Source: Ectocarpus siliculosus
Taxonomy: Eukaryota; Sar; Phaeophyceae; Ectocarpales; Ectocarpaceae
DNA length: 31,046 nt
Assembly: GCA_000310025.1 (NCBI GenBank)
Contig: FN649740.1
Location: 3,506,544-3,537,589 of the forward strand
Reading direction: 5' to 3'
Part shown: piece after piece, positions 19,601 through 30,329 of the stretch
How the letters are laid out: each line of letters starts with the position of its first letter
How positions within the stretch are numbered: position 1 is the stretch's first letter
Translations under genes and position numbers: made by a program
Notes under the pieces: generated by a model
The model's database searches: none
Seen by the model: only the letters and a program-made list of their open reading frames with translations
What the model was told of the DNA's origin: nothing

Positions 19601-22600
19601 NNNNNNNNNNNNNNNNNNNNNNNNNNNNNNNNNNNNNNNNNNNNNNNNNNNNNNNNNNNNNNNNNNNNNNNNNNNNNNNNNNNNNNNNNNNNNNNNNNNN
19701 NNNNNNNNNNNNNNNNNNNNNNNNNNNNNNNNNNNNNNNNNNNNNNNNNNNNNNNNNNNNNNNNNNNNNNNNNNNNNNNNNNNNNNNNNNNNNNNNNNNN
19801 NNNNNNNNNNNNNNNNNNNNNNNNNNNNNNNNNNNNNNNNNNNNNNNNNNNNNNNNNNNNNNNNNNNNNNNNNNNNNNNNNNNNNNNNNNNNNNNNNNNN
19901 NNNNNNNNNNNNNNNNNNNNNNNNNNNNNNNNNNNNNNNNNNNNNNNNNNNNNNNNNNNNNNNNNNNNNNNNNNNNNNNNNNNNNNNNNNNNNNNNNNNN
20001 NNNNNNNNNNNNNNNNNNNNNNNNNNNNNNNNNNNNNNNNNNNNNNNNNNNNNNNNNNNNNNNNNNNNNNNNNNNNNNNNNNNNNNNNNNNNNNNNNNAG
20101 ATGCCGAACACCCTTAGCAGGATGCAGCGCACCCTTCATGCGACTCGCCGAATACCTCACGGCGCTTCGCGCTTGGTGATGTGAGAGCCTGGTCCGGTGA
20201 GAACCCGGCGTGCTCCGTCCCGGCTTTGTAGGGATGCGAGGTCAATGGTCTAACGACTACGGCATGCACGACTATGAGTACCCCCCCCCCCCCCCCCGTA
20301 CCACAGGCGAAGAACCTGTACTTGGCCAGTAAGCCCACGTTAACCGGGAAGAAGGTGAAGGAGATACAGGACCGTTGCCCCAACGCGAGGGTGGTGTACT
20401 GCTCGGCGACGCCCTGCTCTGAGCCGATGAACATGGGCTACATGACCAGGTTTTTTGGTTGGCTGTTGTTGTTGCTGTTGTTGCTGTTGTTGCTGTGTCG
20501 GGTGTTTGGTGGGGTTATTGTCGTTCTGCCTTTTTTTTTTTTTTCTCTTGTCTGGTGTCTTTCCCACACCCCTCTCCGCGTCACTGCCTTTTTTTCTTCT
20601 TCCGCACGCACAAACCCTTGCTTTGTTGATTGACTTGGAAGTGCACATGTTGTGCTCTAGGGGTCGACCTCCTCTCTCCTTTTGTCCTCCTTCCGTTTGT
20701 TGGTCTCTTTTTCCCTGCTAGGCTGGGGCTGTGGGGGGACGGGACGCGATTCGAAGACTTCCCCGACTTCCTGAAGGACATCGACGAAAGGTCAGAACAA
20801 GAGGAAAAAAAACGGAATTTGAGACAATCGATTCGAAACACCGCCGTGGTAATTTGTTTTTTCCTGAGCGAGATGTGATTTCAGGGAAATCGATCTGCTG
20901 GACGGGCCCCAGTTCGACGTCGCTGCCTGCTGCGCCGCTGAAAGCACATACGGTAGCAGCAAACACGGCAGTACAGGTGTCACAGTTTTTTTTTTTTTTT
21001 TTGTCCTTCTTCTGCACGGGACGCCCGCTGTACGGTTGGCGTTGGAGAAAGGACGATCCGCTAGAAGATGAACCGCTGTAGATAGGGTAGAGGAGAAGAA
21101 ACGAGGCGTAGCCTCGCTAGATCGAACGATCCCGTACCACTCGCGGCGGTGGTTGGTGTGTCATCTTTTATCTTTCGCAGGGAGCAACTTATCTATGCCT
21201 ACTACAGCAGCAACTTTTCTTCCTTGTTGCGGAATACCTACGTAGCGAGGGCGCATGGATAGTACTTCTCATTTACCGTAGCATTCTAAAATGGCCTTGG
21301 AAGAAAGCAAACCTCAATCAACGATTTTTGATAAATCCGTGTTCAGATACTTGAAGAGAGCTTATTTTAAAATGCAGCGCATTACCTTTCCCCGTGCGGG
21401 GTATGATGTGCGCGCATGTCCAAACGACGAACCAATGCTAGCATGCTACATTGCACTCGAACGCTACTGTATCATCCTCTTCTCGCTGCCGGTACCCCCC
21501 CCCCCCCTTTCAACAACAGGGGTGTTGGTGCGATGGAGCTTGTGGCGATGCAGCTCAAGGCGGAAGGCATGCTCCTCAGCCGCTCCCTGAGCTTCCAGGG
21601 CTGCGAGTTTAGCCTCGTCCCTCTCGTCAATAGCAAGTTCCAGGTTCGTTTGTTATTGTTATTGTTGTTGTTGATGATGTTGTTGTTGTTGTTGTTGTTG
21701 TTGATACTCTTCGCCACCGAAAGCAAGGCGTTCACTTTTTTTCTTTTGCTCTTTTTTTTTTCGCGTTGAAGATGAAGGCCGAGTCGTGTGCGAGGTCTGC
21801 CGGTTTAGCCCGCTTAAGATTCGACAGGCTACATGGCGTCCCCAAAACCGAAAATTAATAATAATAATAAAATTATTAATAGTAACAATAACAATACTCG
21901 CCAACGATATACCAATACACACAGAACAAGCACGGAGAGCGGTTTGGGTTATGTTGTAGAATGGCTGATGGATTTATCCATCAATTCCTGGCACGTTAGA
22001 CATTTTCATCCTGATCGCACGTAATAATGCTACAAAAACGAAGGAGGGCAAATGCCATGACGTCATTCATCTTGCACTTGCCATCCCCAGTACATACCAA
22101 GGATTAAAAAATAATTATAAAAAAAAAGGGAGCCGGTGCGTGTCCAGCAATTGTGACTAACTGCTGTGAGAGTACCGACGGCCAGAACAAAGGGACGACA
22201 AAAAAAAAGTTCGTGGACTACACCAGCAAAGCTACAAGCCGACCCAATACCAAAAATTCACAAGCGGAAAAGAGCGAGTAAACACCGCCTCCCCCTCGTT
22301 GTATGTACACGTATGTATTCAGTACCCAGCGAAGTCCCGTGGTGCTGGTGTACGCACCCTACAATATAATTTCCTGTCCAATTTTTCAGCGAAGGTTAAG
22401 GTTGGTTTGGTGGCACCGCGTCCGAGTTTTGCATTCCCTGCCCCCCCCCCCCCCGGTCGTGTGTCAATACTGCTGAAGATCGATTCCTACAACGCGGCGG
22501 TGAAGACGTGGCAGCTTCTGTGGCAGGTTCTCAACGACGCCGTGGGGGAGGACACCCTGTATACCCTCGTCGAACCCGCCAGCGAGGAAGAGAAAGCCGA

Positions 22601-22615
22601 AAAGGTGCGCACTGG

Positions 22616-22646
<31 letters not shown>

Positions 22647-25600
22647 GCTGGTGCTGTACGTAGGTCTGTCTTGCATTCATGTACATACATACATGCTGCA
22701 GGACCACCCTGCTGCGCCGCACGTTGACACCTCTGCGAGACCGCGGGTGGTCCGATGCCGTTTCGTGCTTGGAGCGGTGTGTATCGAGCACCGGGCACAC
22801 GCCAACCGAAACCAACCGTAGTCAACGCTGAAGATGCTACAGAGGTATACTGCTGAAGCGCCACGCACATAGCCGCAGTGTTTTCTGGGTCCTGAGGCTG
22901 GCCCTCCTGCCGAGTCTCCTTCGTATAACCCGTCCGTCGCGCATATTTCCCGACGAAGCACAGCAGCAGTGTCTACGTATGCGGCGTTTGTTTTTCTTAG
23001 ATGACACTAAAGAGGAGTGTATTCCCAACGAAGTACAGCAGTGTCTACGCATGCGGAGTTTTTTTTTTTTATGGCGCTAGGAGTTTATAACGAGTTTTGT
23101 GCTCGATTTGGTTCTCTTCTCTCTCGGATAACGATGACTGCTTTTCGAAATTCTTGAGAGAAAGAAAGCACACACAATGAACCATTAGAGTCTCTCCCAC
23201 TATGAGACCATGTCCTTCCATTGGTCAACCGGTTTGTGCAACTGAGGGTATCCTGTGACGAATTACACGGGTTTTTTGTCCTTAACAGGAAAATATTTTA
23301 GGAGAGAGAGCTATTAGCTCTACATCCCTTCTCTTGCTCCCTCGGTGCTACTGCTGTAGGGCTATGTACATGCCGGCTATTGTACTGATAATAGCAGGAA
23401 GCTGTGCCGACGACACTAGAGGGTCAGCCATGCTTCGTACCCTCTTCCCATCTCCCCGGCTGGTGCAGACGTACACGTTTACACCTTTACGCGTCCGTGG
23501 TTTGGAGCGCCCCACCTCTCTGCCTCAACATTCCGAATTGGTGCACATCAAGTACAACAGGAAACAAAGGCGACCTGCTCAAACAGGAAAAGCCAAGACT
23601 ATATGGCGAAAATATGTAAGGCCTACCATGAGCAGGGGAGCTGTGGTATAATGGTTAGAATTGATCCCTGTCACGGATCAGATCCGGGTTCAATTCCCGG
23701 CAGCTTCGTTCTTTGTTTTCGTTCATCGCGAATTTATCCTGGAGTCTTCCTCGTGCACTTGTAGACATGTTTTTTTTTCTTTGACAACGAAACAATCTCA
23801 TCTCTCTATAATTCGGACAAGAAAGTCCAGGATAAATATGCTATACTTGTTTTGTCAATGAGTAATTGTAAGTGTGCACTGCCGCCATCAGCGGTCTGTG
23901 GTGTTGAGACTGGGTACTATGTTATCCCAGGAACAGCAGATGAAAAAGGACCATGCATTATAATTCTATATATCCGTCACGCAAGCACCTCAGGCAAGCT
24001 GGTATTGAACACGCAAGCCCCTCAGGCAAGTGCCGGGAGCACACCGCCGTGTGCTCACCCGGGGGGGGGCCGCACTTGGACCCCAACCGCATACATACCC
24101 ATCACACCCATACTTCCCATACGCGTGTCCCCCACAGAGGATGCACAGATCGGACTCATATCCAAGTACCACAAACAAACAGCAATGGATTAATATCGTC
24201 ATATGCTGGTTGGTGCAGACGTAAAATCACGAGTTTCACGTGTACCCGTCCCCATTATCGTAGGAGGGCCCCACCCCTTCCCCTGTCTCAACTCTCAACA
24301 TCCCGAAATGTCATACACCAGGTATTTAGCGAAATGTCAGTAGTTTTGTAGGAAACAAATACATTTTTTATAACGACCTGCTCCAACGAGAGAGCCGACG
24401 ACAACCTGCTCAAACAGGAAAAAGCGTGTGGAGTATAAGGCGAAAGTGTTCTGGTCTACCATCGAGCAGGGGAGCTGTGGTATAATGGTTAGAATTGATC
24501 CCTGTCACGGATCAGATCCGGGTTCAATTCCCGGCAGCTTCGTCCTTTTATTTCTATCCGTCCCTAATCTTGTCCTGGGTCTGTTTTTCCTACAGCACGG
24601 GGTAGATATGCTTTTTTCCCCCCTCAAACAATAACATGGGCCCCCTCTCTAAAGATAAGTAGTCCCAGGATAATTTCGCAATGAATTCATAGTCCACCTG
24701 TCTGTGTGTGTGTGTTTCTTATTTCTGAATATGGCCAAAACGAATCCATCTCTATCTAAGAAAAGAGTCTGAGATAGAATAGCTATGAGACGGTTGTCTC
24801 CAGGTTCGCGTGTGAGCAAGTTCCCTTTGGGATGTGTGGTGTGGATACACACCGGTTCAACCTCTGGTGGAGGGCTGACGAGTACGGATAGTTGTGTTGT
24901 GAGTCAAGGGGGGGAGCAACCTTGTGTTGAAGCAAGGTTCAGCATCCATCCGACACTGACTCTATCTGTGGCAACACCCCGAAGGTAGATCTCCGACAGG
25001 TCATCTGACGTCACAATCCACTACAGTCTGAGGTGGCATTCACAGCACCCCCCTATCTTCAATCACGGGGCCTGAATCCGGATTGAAAGACACAAGAATG
25101 ACATAAATACTCCAGAGTGTATGAAATTGTGAAGTACTGATGAAAAGCACGAGTTAAATGACTTGGGCCGTAACGTACGGCGACTGCCATCATTCAACGA
25201 ATGCTCTGTGTTTTGCAGTCATAAAATTTGGAACGTGTCACCAAAATATCTCATCCGAGCATCGATCGTACATAGTGCAGTCACAACCACAGTTTGCACG
25301 AGAGCAATTCATTCAGGAATTTCGGCAACTATTCCCGTACGACGAACGAATAACTACACAGATGACGAAAAGTGTACGGAACATGTCAGTCCGCCTCGGC
25401 GCTGTAGGTAACATGTGATCTACCGTACGAACGAACGGCGGGTGTACAGAAAAAACATCACTTCGGTGCGCGTCTTGCCCCGACAGTGTAAAAAACTGTA
25501 CAAGTAGTACCTTGAGACAACGCCGTGAACTATTTTGTAGTTGCACACGTAACGAACACCCGGCAACGAAAAATAATTTGGCATTGCACCTGTGAAAAAC

Positions 25601-28600
25601 GATTGCTTGCAAGGCTCAAAGTTCACAAGTGTCGAATAGCAAATGACGTGGGTCGACCCGCTGGGAAAACGTTGCTCAAACGATATGCAGCTGCAACAAC
25701 GAACGAACATATGTGCACAGCTCATGGAGAGCTAACGATACGACCTTCTCATGCGATTACGCAAATGAGAGGCGCTGCATAGACGAACGACGACGAATGG
25801 TGATTACGAATACAGCAAACGATATGCTGTAGCATGGATTTGACGCAGTAGTGGGACGAAAGTCTGGTCCTCTTGTGCTTCCTCTTGCACGGCCCAGACA
25901 CCCATCTACTCTTTCGCAGTGTACGACACGCGAGAAACGATGTGCGGGTAACGAAAGGTGTACGGAACATGTCACTGCAGTCAGCTCCAGCGCTGTAGGC
26001 AACATGTGATCTACCGCACGGACGAACGGCACGGGATAAAAATCCACCGCACGAAACGACTAAACAAAATCGGGCATGAATAAAACCGCGTGAACAATGC
26101 GAAAGTGCATGGATCCAGAAGTCGATTATCAATTGCGATTCCCCCAAACTGCAAGTGAGACGATATCACCCCCCAAGTTAATGTCGGAGTGGACGAGAAA
26201 AATAGCAATGGATTCATATAATAGCGTCTTAGAAAGCTATCTGTATTTCCACGGTTTTTGACTGATCTCCGGCAGTGTATCTACCCTCCAATGTTGTAGG
26301 TATTATTGTAGTCGGAACAAGACAGGTTAAGGGTACAGTTTGGTGGCCTTGATGTGTATCGACTGTTGGGAAGAGTTGGATGTTCGGGCATTTGTGTGGC
26401 GAACAGATCACGCAAGTGTGCTGTGTTGGGGAGGTTTGTGTGGAAATTTTATTGCTGCAAAGAGTGTTTCTATGTTTACAAAACACCGAAAGTATTGTAA
26501 GACATCAACCCGGTTTTTTCGTTTTTTCCGTCTCACAAAAACAGAGGAAACGAAAAAAGCTCCTGTGTGGCCCTCCTCTTGTGTGACCCGGCTGACACAT
26601 ACGTGAGGTATATACCCCGACCGGCGCCAGAATAGATGGGACGAACACACACACTCAAAGACGTCGTTCCATGGGTCTGTTGGTTTGTGCAACTGGTGGC
26701 ATTGTATTGTGCAAGTGCATGTTTTTCTCCTCCTCAGCCAAGAGTTGTGTGGGTCCACATCCTTCCTTATCTCTTTTAGTATGCTTATGTGTAAGGTACC
26801 GACTTTTTTCAGACTTAAGAGAAAAGCTGTGCCTACGACAGTTCGCGTTAGCCATCATCGTCGGCGATATTGCAGATGTGTCGAAGCGGCCGTGATTTGG
26901 GGTACGCCTATATATGGCGACAATATTCCTCATACCACATGGAGCTGTGGTATAATGGTTAGAATTGATCCCTGTCACGGATCAGATCCGGGTTCAATTC
27001 CCGGCAGCTTCGCGCCTTTTTTCCTCTCGTGTTTTTTTTTCTGTCGCGATTTTTCGTTTCGTGTTGTGGTTCCTGGAGCGGGGTTACAACTGCAGGTCTG
27101 CAGGTACATGTTGTACCTCGGCGATTCCGTCCGTTCGCTATGACCAGGTCTAGTCGATTTGTGGTGGCGAAAACATTCCACACCCCTCACGGAGCTGTGG
27201 TATAATGGTTAGAATTGATCCCTGTCACGGATCAGATCCGGGGTTCAATTCCCGGCAGCTTCGTATCCTTTTTCCTCGTGTTTTTTTTTCTGTTGTGATT
27301 TTTCGTTTCGTGTTGTGGTTCCGGGAGCGGGGTTACAGCTGCAGGTCTGCAGGTACATGTTGTACCTCGGCGATTCCGTCCGATCGCTGTGGCCAGGTCT
27401 AGTCGATTTGTGGTGGCGAAAACATTCCACACCCCTCACGGAGCTGTGGTATAATGGTTAGAATTGATCCCTGTCACGGATCAGATCCGGGTTCAATTCC
27501 CGGCAGCTTCGTATCCTTTTTCCTCGTGTTTTTTTTTCTGTTGTGATTTTTCGTTTCGTGTTGTGGTTCCTGGAGCGGGGTTAACAGCTGCAGTTACATG
27601 TTGCACGTCGGCGATTCCGTCTGTTCGCTATGACCAGGTCTACTCCATGTGTGGACAAATAAAAACACGGACGGGAAATAAGTTTATTTTATTTTCTTAC
27701 CTGATATTTTTGTGCTTTTTTAATTTTTGGTGTTGGAGGCCAGCAGTATCTACTTTTTTTTTTTTCTAAATGTGACCCAACGAATCCATCTCCTCTATCT
27801 AGGACAAGAGTCCAAGATAGATTAGCACTGAATTCATAGCGTCAGAGAAAGCTACCTGTATTTCTATTGTTTTCGCATATCTATTTTGTTTTTCTGCCAG
27901 AGGTGACCTACATACCGAACACGAACAGCTGGCACATGTCATTATTTTTAGACCTTCTGGGGGTGGGTGATGACCAAAAAATAAACGGCCGTTAAAGTAG
28001 CCAGCCAAAATCATTGCGTATGCATCTCGAACTGCGAGCGAGAGCAGTTATAAATAGTTAGAGATGAGGGAAAAGAGCCAAAGAAATAACAAGCCTCCGA
28101 TAGCTGCTGTTAACCCTTTCTCTTTATTTAGCGCATTGTTGGGTCTGCCAGGTCCGTGTGAAAAGCCAATCACATTCTACCGTAGGTGACATGACGTAAG
28201 ATATCACACCCCTGGATCGGTTTTTAAAACTCTAATTCTCCACGACGAAGAGGCTCCCAACGCCGCCATTTTCATCACCGCCACTCTTTCTGTGTGGAGC
28301 AATCGAACTTTGAACATCGGTCCAGGGGGTGTGATATCTTACGTCGTGTCACCTACGGTGGTTGCGCTCTTTGTGGGTTTGACGTCTTACGCGCCAATTG
28401 TAACGGTCCAACCAACGGAAAACGTGATACCGTGAGAGTGAGAGGGACAAAGGCGAAAAACACACACCTTCGGTTCACAGTTCATCTTCTCCGCCCTTGA
28501 CACTGGGGTCGCGGGTGGTCGTTTTTTGTGTGCACACGTCGACGTATTCCACACAAGATAACACCCCCGGTGATTACGGGTTCGGCGTTATTTTATCAGC

Positions 28601-30270
28601 AAAAGGCGGGTGTTGGTGTTGTGGGGGGTATGGTAGAGTATCTGCGATTTTCCTAGGTTACTTGACCCGAGAGTATGTGGGTCTTATCACTGCTGCTGTG
28701 TGTTTCTCGTGCTGCTGTACCTTAAACAGGAACAAGAATTGTACCTTAATCAAGAATTACCTCTATGTATGCGGCGGGGGGACTTCGGAGGGGAAAATAC
28801 GGGGAGCCGAGCTTCGGAATACTCCGCCCCGCCCCGCCCGACGGGCTAGAAATGAAAAAATAATCTGTGTCTCTGTTCTTTCAATATATACCCCATGGGC
28901 CCCCTGTTTTGGTGGAAACATCGTTTTTTGTTTTTTCCCTTCCCTCGCGGCACTGAAACACGAGCGACACCCACCCCTGCTGTGCATGTTTCTCAGGTTT
29001 TGAAGATCGCGAGGATGCTGGCGGGAATCCAGGGAGAGCGGAGCCTGGAGGACGATGACCCCTCAGAATGCAACGGGGGGAAGGCAAAGGAGCTCGCCAA
29101 CGTTGGAGGGATCGTAGTGAGTTGTCGTTAGGCTCAGCCGCGTGCTTCACGTGTCATCGTCCCTCTAAGAGTGATATTTAGGTCGTCCGTCTACGGCAGC
29201 AAGTGCGTAGTGCCGTGTGGAAGTTAGTGCGTGTGTGTGTGTATTTTTCTCTTGTGTCCATCGAGGCGCGGTGTGTGTCTTGCGAATGCGTTCGGTCGAT
29301 GTTTCGCGAACAGGGCAGGGCAGGACGTACTTTTCTCCGTCGTTACATGAGATAGAATGGTGCTTTTTTTTTTTAGGTTGTTCGGGGACACATACATGAG
29401 TGTGGCTGGGGAAAGGGCAACATGTGGGATCCGATGATTTGTACAGAAGGGCTGTTTTTTTCCACTGTGCGAGTCATTGCTGTCGTATGTGCTAGGTTAC
29501 ATGAACTGTTTCATGCTGTCGCCAAGCCTCGTGAATTCAGAAGTATGTTCTCTGGCCACCCCACAAGCGGTCGCCAGCGTGCGGCAATGAGGTACTACAG
29601 TGATGCATCTACAGTGTCTGAAACACAAACCCAAGATGCAACGAGCACGCGAAATCGTGTCCCTCACATGAATCCGCCAAATGCCACTGCGTTGTTCATC
29701 TCTCCATTGTGTTTTGACTCAAAGTCTCTCCCGATGCCTTGTTGATTCCTACGCTGCGCGTGTAAAGCATGTACGATATTGTAGCTGTAATGTAGCACAG
29801 ACGCGACAGAGGACCGCAGTTTTTGAGTGCCTTGTCCAATCGGCGTCCGTTACATTTTTTTTTTTTTTTGCCCAGTGCACCGGACGCGCGCGGTACTGCT
29901 GATTTTCATCGTTGTTCGCCGTTCGACCCGGCGAGGCTTACTTACGCTTTTGCCCCCCCCCCGAACGATTGGCCATCGGTGATCGGTCCGTCCTGTGGGA
30001 ACAATGCTCCGTCCTCTCAAGGACGCGTGGGCAATGATCTAACCGCTAAGGCATGCAAAACATGAGACTACGCTCCCCTCGTCTTGTTAATTCTTGTTCC
30101 TGCGGGCGGCTTGTCCAAAATGTGGTGGTGTTTTCCCGTCAGATCAAGCCCATGACGTTCGGGATGATGAAGTCGATGTACTGGGCCGCTCACCAGCGCT
30201 TCTTCCGGGCCATGTGCATCGCGTTCAAGGTAGGTATTGTATGTATACTATGGTTGCATTTATTGTTTAC

Positions 30271-30329
<59 letters not shown>

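Larger units (their letters stand above)
18197..20306 (+). other. SNO intron 5, probable GC-AG intron with assembly gap
   Basis: The family sequence DEAHKA-KNL requires exon 5 to end CATAAG and exon 6 to begin GCGAAGAAC. The donor is then AAG|GCGAGG, a GC rather than GT dinucleotide; the acceptor is CCACAG. The nearest GT donor (ACA|GTACTA at 18215) would add six residues in the conserved region. The intron holds a MITE-like element (18253-18612), two poly-C-ended repeats and a run of N. Confidence 0.65.
23455..24542 (+). repeat. Diverged segmental duplication carrying tRNA-Asp copies 1 and 2
   Basis: Segments 23455-23708 and about 24200-24542 share, in order, GGTGCAGACGTA, a CCCCACC-CT-CCTCAAC block, CATCCCGAA/CATTCCGAA, GACCTGCTC, CTGCTCAAACAGGAAAA, TATGGCGAAA/TAAGGCGAAA, CTACCAT-GAGCAGG and then the tRNA. 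The tRNA is identical while the flanks differ, consistent with selection or conversion on the tRNA. Confidence 0.7.
26941..27650 (+). repeat. Three tandem ~250-bp units, each with one tRNA-Asp gene
   Basis: Units start at 26941, 27191 and 27440. Each has the tRNA, a T-rich stretch (TTTTTCCTCGTGTTTTTTTT), GATTTTTCGTTTCGTGTTGT, GGAGCGGGGTTA, GCTGCAGGTCTGCAGG (lost in part in unit 3), TCGGCGATTCCGTC and, in units 1-2, AAAACATTCCACACCCCTCA. Units 1 and 2 differ at only a few positions; unit 3 has small deletions and then diverges. Confidence 0.9.
22605..28996 (+). other. SNO intron 9 (6.4 kb), host of five tRNA-Asp genes
   Basis: Donor AAAAG|GTGCGC followed by a (TGG/GGT)n tract (22612-22650); acceptor TGTTTCTCAG at 28996. 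Both sides are phase 0. Besides the tRNA genes it carries a 250-bp tandem array, a diverged duplication around the first two tRNAs, direct repeats near 25.4 and 26.0 kb, related flanks near 26195-26280 and 27780-27900, and an inverted-repeat element at 28179. I found no protein exon; the 152- and 168-aa ORFs here run through repeats or have no domain. Confidence 0.75.

Noticed and set aside
19372-20160. Long ORFs across 19.4-20.1 kb on both strands
   Set aside because: They are open only because of the run of N.
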